Shown: in pieces, positions 20,397-30,543 of the stretch | Layout: the number at the start of each line of letters is the position of its first letter | Position numbering within the stretch: position 1 is the stretch's first letter | Assembly: GCF_013817205.1 (NCBI RefSeq) | Contig: NZ_JACDDD010000001.1 | Span: 1-64,000 of the forward strand | Direction: 5' to 3' | DNA: 64,000 bases | Source: Polaromonas sp. | GTDB taxonomy: Bacteria > Pseudomonadota > Gammaproteobacteria > Burkholderiales > Burkholderiaceae_C | Made by a program: the position numbers and the translations under genes | The notes under the pieces: generated by a model | What the model was told of the DNA's origin: nothing | What the model saw: the letters and a program-made list of their open reading frames with translations, nothing else | Databases searched by the model: none

Positions 20397-21013
<617 letters not shown>

Positions 21014-21035
21014 TTAAACACTTGCTGATGGCTCC

Positions 21036-21737
21036 ATGATGCTGCCTGGCTCATCGCAAAACAATGACCTCAGAGGTAATGACGCCGCGCCGCGCGGTTT
21101 TGAAATAGTCCATGCCGACGCCAGCCTGCTGGTGCTCAACAAGGCCGCCGGCCTGCTGTCGGTACCGGGCCGGGGTGAGGACAAGCAGGACTGTCTGAGC
21201 ACACGGGTGCAACAACATTACCCCGACGCGCTGGTCGTGCACAGGCTCGATATGGCCACTTCGGGCCTGTTGATGATGGCGCGCAGCATCGCCATCCAGC
21301 GCGCACTCGGCGCGCTGTTCGAGCGCCGTCAGGTCAACAAGCGCTACGTCGCGGTGGTCGATGGCGACCCTGTCACCCCGCCCGGCGCCGGAGCCTGGGG
21401 CCTGATCGACCTACCCATCGCCGTGGACTGGCCGAGCCGCCCGCTGCGCGTCATTGACGCAGAGCATGGCAAAGCCAGCCAGACACGCTGGCGCGTATTG
21501 GGGCACGATGCGCTCACCCGCAGCTCACGCCTGGAACTGGCGCCGTTGACCGGCCGATCGCACCAGTTGCGCGTGCACCTGCAGGCCATCGGCCACCCCA
21601 TCCTGGGGGATCGCCTGTACGGCGACGCCACCGTGCAGGCACGCGCGCCGGGCCTGCTGCTGCACGCCAGCCGTTTGCAGTTTGCACATCCCGTCAGCGG
21701 TGAGCTGATGGATCTCCGCAGTGCGCCTCCGTTCTGA
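21036..21737 (+). CDS. RluA-family pseudouridine synthase
   Basis: VVHRLDMATSGLLMMA, LAPLTGRSHQLRVHLQAIGHPILGD. Confidence 0.93.
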   Translation: MMLPGSSQNNDLRGNDAAPRGFEIVHADASLLVLNKAAGLLSVPGRGEDKQDCLSTRVQQHYPDALVVHRLDMATSGLLMMARSIAIQRALGALFERRQVNKRYVAVVDGDPVTPPGAGAWGLIDLPIAVDWPSRPLRVIDAEHGKASQTRWRVLGHDALTRSSRLELAPLTGRSHQLRVHLQAIGHPILGDRLYGDATVQARAPGLLLHASRLQFAHPVSGELMDLRSAPPF

Positions 21738-21783
21738 ACACTGACGCAGGGGCGCGGAACTTCGTCGACGTCGGCTGCATCTG

Positions 21784-22440
21784 ATGACCATCAGAAACGG
21801 AGTTCTCATGCCCACTGACCGCCCAACTTTGCTTCGTCGTCGTACCGTCGCCGCCGCCCTGGTGGCCTTCCCCGCCCTGTGGCTGGGCCCGCGCGCGCAA
21901 CCAGGCACCGCCCGGCGCGCCACACCCTCGCAAACCGAAGGGCCGTTTTACCCGGTGGCTTTGCCCAGGGACAGCGACCCCGACCTGCTGCGCAACGGCA
22001 CGCTGGTCTATCCCGAGGGCGAGCCGGCCTGGGTCGAGGGCCAGGTCAGCGATCTGGCCGGCAAACCGGTGGCAGGTGCCCGCGTCGAGATCTGGCAGTG
22101 CGACCACGCCGGCCACTATCACCACCCCGGCGACGGCGACCGGGCAGACCGGCGCTTCCAGGGCTTCGGCAGCGTCACGGTGGCTGCCGACGGACGCTAC
22201 CGCTTTCGCACGCTCCGGCCGGTCGCTTATGCCGGGCGCACACCGCACATCCATGTGAAAGTCAAGCTCGGCCAGCGCGAACTGCTGACAACCCAGCTGT
22301 ATGTGGCCGGAGACGCCGGCAACACACGCGATTTTTTGTGGCGCCGGCTCGATGAGACGGACCGGGCAGCATTGACCGTTCCGTTCACGGCAGGTAATGA
22401 TGGCCTGCGTGCAAACTTTCCCATTGTTGTGACGGCCTGA
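21784..22440 (+). CDS. Intradiol ring-cleavage dioxygenase (protocatechuate 3,4-dioxygenase-like)
   Basis: TEGPFYPVALP, ARVEIWQCDHAGHYHHPGD, RTPHIHVKVKLG. Confidence 0.9.
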   Translation: MTIRNGVLMPTDRPTLLRRRTVAAALVAFPALWLGPRAQPGTARRATPSQTEGPFYPVALPRDSDPDLLRNGTLVYPEGEPAWVEGQVSDLAGKPVAGARVEIWQCDHAGHYHHPGDGDRADRRFQGFGSVTVAADGRYRFRTLRPVAYAGRTPHIHVKVKLGQRELLTTQLYVAGDAGNTRDFLWRRLDETDRAALTVPFTAGNDGLRANFPIVVTA

Positions 22441-22489
22441 GGCGCACAAACCGGCATGCCGGTCGCGTTTGTCAGTAACATCGGCAGCT

Positions 22490-23245
22490 ATGACCCACCA
22501 CCTTTTCATCCTGACCGGCGCTTCCCGCGGCATGGGCCTGGCCATGGCGCGGCAACTGCTTAAACCGGGCCATACGCTGCTGTGCATCTCGCGCAAGACC
22601 AACGACACCCTGGCCGCGCAGGCCAAGCTCGCAGGCGCGGCGCTGGTGCAGTGGCCGCAGGACCTGGCGCACAGCGTCGATCTCAGCGCGCGACTGGAGC
22701 AATGGCTGCGCGAGCTGGCCGGCGAAGGTTTTGCCAGCGCCGTATTGATCAACAACGCCGGCGTGATCCCCCGGATTGGCCCGCTCAGCGATGCGGATGC
22801 CGACGACCTGCACCAGGGTCTGGCTGTCGGACTGGAAGCGCCCATGCAACTGACCGCCGCCTTCCTGCGCGCCACCGAAAGCTGGACCGCCCAACGCAAG
22901 GTGCTCAACATCTCGTCGGGACTGGGACGCAAGGCCATGGCGTCCCAGTCGATTTATTGCGCCGCCAAAGCCGGCATGGACCACTTCACACGCTGCGTGG
23001 CCCTGGAAGAAGCGCTCAAGCCCCGGGGCGCCACGCTCTGCTCACTGGCGCCCGGCGTAATCGACACCGACATGCAAACCCAGCTACGCGGCGCCGAAGC
23101 GGCGGCCTTTCCGGACCAGAGCAACTTCATCAACCTCAAGGAGCGCGGTCTGCTGACCTCACCGGAAGAAGCTGCCGCACGCATCCTGGCCTTTTTGGCC
23201 AGAGCGGACTTCGGCAGCCAGCCGGTGGCAGATGTAAGAGACTGA
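22490..23245 (+). CDS. SDR family oxidoreductase
   Basis: LTGASRGMGLAMARQL, NNAG, YCAAKAG. Confidence 0.92.
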   Translation: MTHHLFILTGASRGMGLAMARQLLKPGHTLLCISRKTNDTLAAQAKLAGAALVQWPQDLAHSVDLSARLEQWLRELAGEGFASAVLINNAGVIPRIGPLSDADADDLHQGLAVGLEAPMQLTAAFLRATESWTAQRKVLNISSGLGRKAMASQSIYCAAKAGMDHFTRCVALEEALKPRGATLCSLAPGVIDTDMQTQLRGAEAAAFPDQSNFINLKERGLLTSPEEAAARILAFLARADFGSQPVADVRD

Positions 23246-23250
23246 GTCTG

Positions 23251-23308
23251 TTTGCTACATATTTTATAGCTATGTGCGCTTGATGCATAAGGGCTGGAGG
23301 CCGAATTA
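23251..23308 (+). repeat. R2 interspersed repeat, intergenic after the SDR gene
   Basis: TTTGCTACATATTTTATAGCTATGTGCGCTTGATGCATAAGGGCTGGAGGCCGAATTA. Confidence 0.8.
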
Positions 23309-23488
23309 TTCATAAATTGAGCCTGCGCGCGATTCGACGCAGTCAGTCATCGCGCTGCGCCCCTGTCTTGCTCTTGGCGCTAGTTGCAACTCCCCAATCG
23401 CCCCCCCCCCACGGCTTCCCAGCCGACGCACCATTACGCAGAACTCGGTTAAGGTTAAGGTCTGCATGACAAGCCATCACGCGCGCAC

Positions 23489-24415
23489 ATGACCCCACCC
23501 AAATCCGCTACTTTTCCCTCGTCCGCCGACAGGCCGCTGACCGGCTGGCGGCTGCGCTGGTACACGGTTATCTTTGAATCTGACACGCGGGCCGGCCGCT
23601 GGTTTGACCTGTCCCTGCTCGCTATCATCCTGCTGAGCATTGCGGTGGTGATGGCCGATAGCGTGCAGGCGCTTCAACTGCGTCATGGCCGCGTTTTCAT
23701 GACGCTGGAATGGTTGTTCACGCTGCTGTTCACGGCCGAGTACATCGCACGCCTGCTTTCTGTGCGCCGGCCGCTGCAGTACGCGACGAGTTTCTTCGGG
23801 ATCGTCGATCTGGTGGCGGTGCTGCCCACTTACCTGGCGCTGTTTTTCCCGGAGCTGCATGCGCTCATCGACGTGCGTGTGCTTCGCTTGCTGCGCGTGT
23901 TCCGGATTTTGAAGCTGGCTGCTTATGTCGCCGAATACCAGTTTCTCGGACGAGCGCTGGCGGCCAGTGGCCGCAAGATACTGATTTTTTTGTCGGCCGT
24001 GCTGATGCTGGTGCTCATCATGGGCACGGTGATGTATGTGGTTGAGGGTCAGGCCAACGGCTTCACCAGCATCCCGACATCCGTCTACTGGGCCATCAGC
24101 ACGGTGACCACCGTGGGTTTTGGCGACATCACGCCCAAGACCGACCTCGGGCGCTTGATTGCCTCTTTCATGATGTTGATGGGCTGGGGCATTCTGGCCG
24201 TGCCGACGGGCATTGTCACGGCCGAAATGTCGTCGCAGCGCCGCTCCCATTGGTCGCATGCGCCGACCACGCGCACCTGCCACGAGTGCCTGACCGAGGG
24301 TCATGCCGCAGAGGCAAGTTTTTGCTTCAATTGCGGCGCGCGTTTGCCGGTCTACCAGCAGGAAGCGGCGCCGGAGAAAGCCTCAGCAAAGAAGCGCCCT
24401 AAGCGCCCGCCGTGA
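23489..24415 (+). CDS. Voltage-gated potassium channel-like ion transporter with C-terminal zinc ribbon
   Basis: VRVLRLLRVFRILKL S4 segment, TTVGFGDITPKT selectivity filter, CHECLTEG...FCFNCGARL. Confidence 0.92.
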   Translation: MTPPKSATFPSSADRPLTGWRLRWYTVIFESDTRAGRWFDLSLLAIILLSIAVVMADSVQALQLRHGRVFMTLEWLFTLLFTAEYIARLLSVRRPLQYATSFFGIVDLVAVLPTYLALFFPELHALIDVRVLRLLRVFRILKLAAYVAEYQFLGRALAASGRKILIFLSAVLMLVLIMGTVMYVVEGQANGFTSIPTSVYWAISTVTTVGFGDITPKTDLGRLIASFMMLMGWGILAVPTGIVTAEMSSQRRSHWSHAPTTRTCHECLTEGHAAEASFCFNCGARLPVYQQEAAPEKASAKKRPKRPP

Positions 24416-24956
24416 GCCGGCGTGGCGTGATCTCGACGGAGTTCGCCGGAGTACTCATCCAGACCGTGCCGTCCTGTACAGAGACCTGTAGCTGCATGCT
24501 ACGTTCGGCCAGTTTGGCCAGGGCCTGGCTTTGCGCCGCATCAATTTGCCAAACCATCAGGTTGTCAGCCCGCGTGAGTTTACTTTCGATGTTTTTCCAC
24601 CAGACTGGCGTGCTGCTAGCAAAGCTGTAAACGCTCACCCGTTCGGACCGGCCGGCGGCGCGCATCAGACGCTTGTCGTCGGGCTGGCCGACGTCGATCC
24701 AGTGCAGGATGTGGTCGGTGTAGTCCTTGTGCCAGAGCGCGGCCTCGTCGACATCCCACAAGTCTTTTGCGAACTCAAGGTGGCCCTTTTTGTCGTCGGC
24801 GGGGACATTCATCGCATAGGCCAGCAGCCGGATCATCATGCGTTCATCCGCCTCAGATGGATGGCGTGCAATCGTCACGTTGTGGTCGCCGTAAATGCCG
24901 CGGTCCATGTCGGCAATCGCCAGTTGCGCTTTGTAGATGGTGGCTTTGAGTGCCAT
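24399..24956 (-). CDS. YaeQ family protein
   Basis: MALKATIYKAQLAIADMDRGIYGDHNVTIARHPSE. Confidence 0.92.
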   Translation of the reverse strand: MALKATIYKAQLAIADMDRGIYGDHNVTIARHPSEADERMMIRLLAYAMNVPADDKKGHLEFAKDLWDVDEAALWHKDYTDHILHWIDVGQPDDKRLMRAAGRSERVSVYSFASSTPVWWKNIESKLTRADNLMVWQIDAAQSQALAKLAERSMQLQVSVQDGTVWMSTPANSVEITPRRLTAGA

Positions 24957-25037
24957 GTTGGTTTTCTGGATGTTATCGGTAGAGGCCTGTATTGGAACAG
25001 ACAGGCAAGGGCAAGTCAGTCTGGCTATCATGATCCC

Positions 25038-26045
25038 ATGATCCGACTGTCTGTTCTTGATCAATCGGTGGCCGTGACCGGCCGCAGCGCCGATGCCTCC
25101 ATCCGTGAAACCCTGGCCCTGGCTCAACACTGCGAAACACTCGGGTATCAGCGCTTTTGGGTCAGCGAACACCACAGTCACCCGACCATCGTGGGCAGCG
25201 CACCCGAGGTGCTGATGGCGGCGATCGCGGCGACCACTCAGCGCATACGCATAGGCAGCGCCGGCGTGATGCTGCCGCACTATTCAGCGCTCAAGGTGGC
25301 CGAGCAGTTTCGCGTGCTTGAAGCGCTGGCGCCCGGGCGCATCGACCTGGGCGTCGGCCGTGCACCGGGCTCGGACGGCCGCACAGCGCAGTTGCTCAAC
25401 CCGCAGACGCGTAGCGCCGCTGACCACTTCCCGCTGCAGGTGCGTGAGCTGCAGGCCTGGGTGAGCGGCACCGAATTGCCTGAAGGCCACCCGGGGCGGG
25501 GTGTGACGGCCGAGCCCAGGGGGCCGACCGCACCGACCTTGTGGATGCTGGGCAGCTCGAACTATGGCGCGCAACTGGCGGCGCACTACGGCCTGCCGTA
25601 TGCGTTTGCCTGGTTCATCACCGACGGGCAGGGCGCGGAAGAGGCCATCGCGCTGTACCGAGAACTGTATCGCCCCAGCGTGCAGCATCCGCAGCCGCAG
25701 CCCGCCCTGTGTTTGTGGGCGCTGGCGGCTGATACCGAAGAAGATGCCTGGCATCATTTCTCGGGCCGCGAGCGCTGGAAGATGGACCGCAACCGCGGCG
25801 TGCTTGGGGCGCTGCAGTCGCCGGCCGAGGTGGCGCTGTTGCCTTACAGTCCTTCTGAAAAGATCCAGGCGGAGCAGATCAGGCGATCCGCGCTGGTGGG
25901 CAGCGGCGCGCAGGTTGCCGAAAAATTGCGTCATCTGGCCGCAGCGCTGGAGATTGAGGAACTGGTGGTGATCACTTGGGCCCATGACCCGGCCGTGCGG
26001 CGGCGCTCCTACGAATTGCTGGCAGCGCAATTTCGCACGGATTAG
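25038..26045 (+). CDS. LLM-class flavin-dependent oxidoreductase
   Basis: RFWVSEHHSHPTIVGSAPEVL, GRIDLGVGRAPGSD. Confidence 0.92.
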   Translation: MIRLSVLDQSVAVTGRSADASIRETLALAQHCETLGYQRFWVSEHHSHPTIVGSAPEVLMAAIAATTQRIRIGSAGVMLPHYSALKVAEQFRVLEALAPGRIDLGVGRAPGSDGRTAQLLNPQTRSAADHFPLQVRELQAWVSGTELPEGHPGRGVTAEPRGPTAPTLWMLGSSNYGAQLAAHYGLPYAFAWFITDGQGAEEAIALYRELYRPSVQHPQPQPALCLWALAADTEEDAWHHFSGRERWKMDRNRGVLGALQSPAEVALLPYSPSEKIQAEQIRRSALVGSGAQVAEKLRHLAAALEIEELVVITWAHDPAVRRRSYELLAAQFRTD

Positions 26046-26078
26046 CCCTTCATACTTCCATCAACAACAGGAAACCCC

Positions 26079-27125
26079 ATGACAAGAGCAATCTTCAGCA
26101 GCACCATTGCCGGCAGCCTGCCCAAGCCGGCCTGGCTGTCGGAAACCCGCAAACTCTGGCCCCAATGGAAGGCCGAAGGTGCCGAACTTGCGCAGGCCAA
26201 GGCCGACGCCACCCTGCTGTGGATCAAGGCGCAGGAGGATGCGGGTCTCGACGTGATAGGTGACGGCGAGCAGTCGCGCCAGCATTTTGTGCATGGCTTT
26301 CTCGAGCAAGTCGAAGGCATTGACTTTGAGCACAAGGTCAAGATGGGCATACGCGACAACCGCTATGACGCCATGGTGCCGCAGGTGGTGGCGCCGCTCA
26401 GGATCAAGGGCCGTGTACATGCGGCCGAGGCGCAATTGCTGCGCGCGCATACCGACAAAAAAATCAAGTTCACTCTGCCAGGCCCGATGACGATTGTGGA
26501 CACCGTAGCCGACCGGTTTTACGGCGACCGCATCAAACTGGCCATGGCCTTTGCCGAGCTGCTGAACCAGGAAGCGCTGGCCTTGCAGGCCGACGGTGTG
26601 GACATCATCCAGTTTGACGAGCCGGCCTTCAACGTGTACATGAAAGACGCGGCCGACTGGGGCGTGAAGGCGCTGGAGCGCGCTGCACAGGGCCTGACCT
26701 GCACCACCGCCGTTCACATCTGTTACGGCTACGGTATCAAGGCCAATGATGACTGGAAGCTGACTCTGGGTGAGGAGTGGCGCCAGTACGAGCAGGTACT
26801 GCCGGCACTGGCCAAAAGCAGCATCCAGCAGGTCAGCCTGGAGTGTTACCACTCGCATGTGCCGCCGCATCTGATGGCACTACTCGAGGGCAAAGACGTG
26901 ATGGTCGGCGTGATCGACGTCGCCAGCGAAGAGATCGAAACACCCGAGCAGATCGCCGACACCATCGGCATGGCCCTGCAGTACGTGCCGAAGAACCGCC
27001 TGCTGCCCTGCACCAACTGCGGCCTGGCACCCATGGACCGCGAGATTGCGCTCAAAAAGCTGCAGGCGCTGGCCCAGGGAGCTGCGCTCGCGCGAGAGCG
27101 TTACGCGGCATGGGGGCAGGCATGA
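26079..27125 (+). CDS. Cobalamin-independent methionine synthase family (MetE C-terminal-like)
   Basis: GSLPKPAWL, DGEQSRQHF, IQFDEPAF, HICYGYG, TNCGLAPM. Confidence 0.9.
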   Translation: MTRAIFSSTIAGSLPKPAWLSETRKLWPQWKAEGAELAQAKADATLLWIKAQEDAGLDVIGDGEQSRQHFVHGFLEQVEGIDFEHKVKMGIRDNRYDAMVPQVVAPLRIKGRVHAAEAQLLRAHTDKKIKFTLPGPMTIVDTVADRFYGDRIKLAMAFAELLNQEALALQADGVDIIQFDEPAFNVYMKDAADWGVKALERAAQGLTCTTAVHICYGYGIKANDDWKLTLGEEWRQYEQVLPALAKSSIQQVSLECYHSHVPPHLMALLEGKDVMVGVIDVASEEIETPEQIADTIGMALQYVPKNRLLPCTNCGLAPMDREIALKKLQALAQGAALARERYAAWGQA

Positions 27126-28303
27126 CTGAACTGGCGTTTGCCCCATCAAGTGAGTTGGGCCTGTGCCCGGATCGCCTGCAGCGTTTGCTGGATGTGTTGC
27201 GGGCCGACGTGGACTGCGGGCGCTTGCCCGGCGCGGTGGCGCTGGTCGCCCGGCACGGCCGCATCGCCCTGTTTGAAAGCCTTGGCCAGCTCAATCCGGC
27301 AGCCGGCACGCCCATGAACCGCGAGGCGATATTCCGCATCTATTCCATGACCAAACCGGTGGTTTCGGTGGCCGTCATGATGCTGATGGAGCAGGGAAAG
27401 TTGCTGCTCAGCGATCCAGTGTTCAAGCACCTGCCCGAATTTGCCGACCAGAAGGTGGCGGTGGAACGGGACGGCCAGGTCGTGCTGGAGGATGTGCAGC
27501 GCCCCGCCACCGTGCAGGACCTGCTGCGCCACACCGCCGGCCTGACCTATGAATTTCTCGGTACGACGGCAGTGCAGCGGCAGTATGCCGGGCAGCAGAT
27601 GGGCTCGCGCGAGCGCAGCAATGCGGAGTTTTCGCGCGTCCTGGCGGCCTTGCCGCTGATGCACCAGCCCGGCAGTGTCTGGGAATACAGCCGCGCCACC
27701 GACGTGCTGGGCCGGCTGGTCGAGGTCGTCAGCGGGCAGTCCCTCGGTGACTATTTGCGCGAAATCATTTTGATTCCGCTGGGCATGATTGACACCGGCT
27801 TTACCGTGGCCGAAAGCGCCCATCACCGGATTGCCGAGCCCTTTGCGCACGATCCCGACGGCGGCGTGCCGATGCGGGTGCTGGACGCCCGCCGCGCCAC
27901 TGCCATGGAAAGCGGGGGTGGCGGCCTGATGTCCACCGCAAGGGACTACGCCCGTTTCCTGCAGTTCATGCTCAATCGCGGCGAACTGCAAGGCGTGCGC
28001 CTGCTGGGGCCGCACACGGTGGACTTCATGACGGCCGATCATCTGGATGGCCTGCCGTCAACCGGCGACCTCTTACCACCCGGCCATGGCTTCGGGCTCG
28101 GGTTTGCAGTGCGCACGGCGACGGGCGTGTCACCGGTACCCGGCTCTGTCGGCCTCTACTACTGGGGCGGCATCGCGGGCACCACCTTTTTTGTCGATCC
28201 GGCGCAGCAGCTGTATGCGCTTCTGATGATCCAGGCGCCGAATCAGCGCGACCACTACCGGCCGCTGTTTCGCAGTCTTGTGTATGCTGCGCTTGTCGAC
28301 TGA
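27122..28303 (+). CDS. Serine hydrolase, beta-lactamase family
   Basis: SMTK SxxK motif in IFRIYSMTKPVVSVAVMML; LLRHTAGLTYEF. Confidence 0.92.
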   Translation: MTELAFAPSSELGLCPDRLQRLLDVLRADVDCGRLPGAVALVARHGRIALFESLGQLNPAAGTPMNREAIFRIYSMTKPVVSVAVMMLMEQGKLLLSDPVFKHLPEFADQKVAVERDGQVVLEDVQRPATVQDLLRHTAGLTYEFLGTTAVQRQYAGQQMGSRERSNAEFSRVLAALPLMHQPGSVWEYSRATDVLGRLVEVVSGQSLGDYLREIILIPLGMIDTGFTVAESAHHRIAEPFAHDPDGGVPMRVLDARRATAMESGGGGLMSTARDYARFLQFMLNRGELQGVRLLGPHTVDFMTADHLDGLPSTGDLLPPGHGFGLGFAVRTATGVSPVPGSVGLYYWGGIAGTTFFVDPAQQLYALLMIQAPNQRDHYRPLFRSLVYAALVD

Positions 28304-28488
28304 CCCCACCCACCTCCAAGTCGGCGTGTAAAGCACAGGAAAAGCGGTTGTTAAGTTGGGCTCCGGTGCGCATTACTGCGCGCTTATGGTGGGTCTGCGC
28401 ATACCTTTACTTACGAATTTCACTCCGTCCTACATTGCCGTTGACACGGTCTTGGTACAAGGGAGGCTCACACAAAGGAGTACCCATC

Positions 28489-29235
28489 ATGGATACAAAC
28501 AATCAGATTTCCGCCACGCCGGGCAGCCAGCTCGGTTTTCCGCAGCGCATGCAACACAGCAAGGGGCTGGTCGCGATTGTGGCCGTGCTCGGTGTTACCG
28601 TGATGGCCCTGGCCGGCGTACTGGTGGTTAACCGCTCTAACGCACAGCCAGGCGGTACCGAGGCGATTGCCGTCGCGCCGACAACGACATCGAAAACCAG
28701 TACAAGCACAAGCACAGGCACAGGCACAAGTACCAGCACAAGCACCAAGCTTGCCAGCAATACGGCGGCACCTGCCCGACCTGCGGTGCAACAGCGCCCG
28801 GTCGAACAGCGTTACGCGGAACAGCGTCCGGTTGTCGTGGCCCAAGCACCGGCACCGGCACCGGCACCAAAACCAGTAGTCTGCGCCGATTGCGGCACCG
28901 TTGAAGCCGTGACGCCGATTGAGCGCCAGGGCCAGGTCAACGGCGTGGCTGTTGGCAATACCACCGTGGGTCTGGGCACCGTCGCCGGCGGAGTGATCGG
29001 CGGTCTGCTGGGCAGCCAGGTCGGCGGCGGCAACGGCAAGACAGCCATGACCGTGCTGGGCGCGGCAGGCGGCGCCTTTGCCGGCAACAAGATCGAGCAA
29101 AACATGAAGAAAGTCACTGTCTATCAGGTGCGCGTGCGCATGAACGATGGCTCGACCCGAAATGTCGAGGTGTCCAGCTCGGTAGCGGTCGGATCCAAGG
29201 TGATTGTTGAAGGCAATAACCTGCGCATGGCCTGA
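28489..29235 (+). CDS. Glycine-zipper 2TM-domain protein with Ser/Thr low-complexity linker
   Basis: GTVAGGVIGGLLGSQVGGGNGKT; SKTSTSTSTGTGTSTSTSTK linker. Confidence 0.88.
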   Translation: MDTNNQISATPGSQLGFPQRMQHSKGLVAIVAVLGVTVMALAGVLVVNRSNAQPGGTEAIAVAPTTTSKTSTSTSTGTGTSTSTSTKLASNTAAPARPAVQQRPVEQRYAEQRPVVVAQAPAPAPAPKPVVCADCGTVEAVTPIERQGQVNGVAVGNTTVGLGTVAGGVIGGLLGSQVGGGNGKTAMTVLGAAGGAFAGNKIEQNMKKVTVYQVRVRMNDGSTRNVEVSSSVAVGSKVIVEGNNLRMA

Positions 29236-29405
29236 TCTTTCCTGCCGCAAGGCACCATGAAAAGGCGTGATGGCTTGCCGTCGCGCCATTTTTCGTTTGG
29301 GTTACCCGCCGCCATGACGCGCGCGCGGCGAAGACTGTGCGAAGATTGTTGCTCTGCCCCCTTGTCCCGGTCTGCCGGCGGACCAGCAACCCAAGAAAGA
29401 AGCTT

Positions 29406-29687
29406 ATGAAGGCCATCTGGAACGGCGCGGTGATTGCGCAAAGTGACGATATCGTCACCATCGAAGGCAACCATTATTTTCCCGAGAGCGCGCTGAACCG
29501 CGATCACGTCACCTTCAGCAACCACCACACCATGTGTGCATGGAAAGGCCAGGCGAGTTATTACTCGTTGCTGGTCAACGGCGAGATGAATACCGACGCC
29601 GCCTGGTACTACCCCGACCCCAAGCCCGAGGCCGAAGAAATCAAGGGCCGCATTGCCTTCTGGAAGGGCGTGAAGATCGAAGCCTGA
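29406..29687 (+). CDS. DUF427 domain protein
   Basis: MKAIWNGAVIAQSDDIVTIEGNHYFP...HTMCAWKGQASYYSL...AWYYPDPKPEA. Confidence 0.88.
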   Translation: MKAIWNGAVIAQSDDIVTIEGNHYFPESALNRDHVTFSNHHTMCAWKGQASYYSLLVNGEMNTDAAWYYPDPKPEAEEIKGRIAFWKGVKIEA

Positions 29688-29703
29688 CTCAAGGAGTCTC
29701 ATC

Positions 29704-30141
29704 ATGTTCAAGCACATACTGTTGCCAGTCGATGGCTCGTCCACCTCACTGATGGCGGTCGAAAAAGCCAGGGGTCTGGCCCAGGCTTTCGGCAGCACCG
29801 TGACCTTGATCTACGTGATCGACCCGTATGCGTTCGGTGGGGGCGGTACCGACTTCGCCTACGGCCAGGCGCAGTACCTGGAGGCGGCGACCGCCGAGGC
29901 CAAGGGCGCGCTGGGTGACGCCACGCAGTCGCTTGAAGCGGCCGGTATCACGGTGACCGCCTCCATTATCGAGGGCCACGCGGTTTATCGCGGCATCCTG
30001 GAAACAGCCAACTCCGTCGGCGCGGACCTCATCGTGATGGGCTCGCATGGGCGCCGTGGTCTTGAAAAACTCGTGCTCGGCAGCGTGGCGGCGCAAGTGC
30101 TGGCGCATGCGCATTTGCCGATTCTGATTGTTCGGGACTGA
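29704..30141 (+). CDS. Universal stress protein (UspA family)
   Basis: MFKHILLPVDGSSTS, IVMGSHGRRGLEKLVLGSVA. Confidence 0.95.
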   Translation: MFKHILLPVDGSSTSLMAVEKARGLAQAFGSTVTLIYVIDPYAFGGGGTDFAYGQAQYLEAATAEAKGALGDATQSLEAAGITVTASIIEGHAVYRGILETANSVGADLIVMGSHGRRGLEKLVLGSVAAQVLAHAHLPILIVRD

Positions 30142-30170
30142 GACCGCCGGTCCGGGGCCGGTTCATGCAC

Positions 30171-30226
30171 AAAATCGGGCTACAGCCCTCGTCTGACGGG
30201 GACATGCAGCTATGGAATTCATAGCG
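30171..30226 (-). repeat. R2 interspersed repeat, intergenic
   Basis: Minus strand CGCTATGAATTCCATAGCTGCATGTCCCCGTCAGACGAGGGCTGTAGCCCGATTTT. Confidence 0.75.
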
Positions 30227-30334
30227 ATTTCTTTTCTTTTCAATGTTGTCGCCGACTTTATCCGGGAACCGTGTCTGCTGACTGCTTCAACGCCTCGTTG
30301 GGTTTGCAGTTCGCCAACAAGCCGGGGGGCTCGG

Positions 30335-30530
30335 CGGCAACTCACTTTCTTTTTGCGTCGCAAAGAAAAAAAGGACATCCCGCCGGGGCGACACCCGGCT
30401 TGCTGGCAAGCCACGGATCAAAGAGACAGAGAAGGCTTCGACAAGCTCAGCCCGAACGGTGGTAATCCACGCAAATGGGCCCGGACCGGGCCAGCCCCGG
30501 ACTTTATTCGGGGTCCGGGACGATCGCATG
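30335..30530. repeat. Composite of several intergenic repeats
   Basis: TTTCTTTTTGCGTCGCAAAGAAA, CTTCGACAAGCTCAGCCCGAACGG and CCCGGACTTTATTCGGGGTCCGGG hairpin in tandem. Confidence 0.6.
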
Positions 30531-30543
30531 GTCAATCAGGGCC

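Noticed and set aside
24531-25037. N-terminal extension of the 504-aa LLM oxidoreductase ORF
   Set aside because: Antisense to YaeQ; MIRLSVLDQ at 25038 matches family starts.
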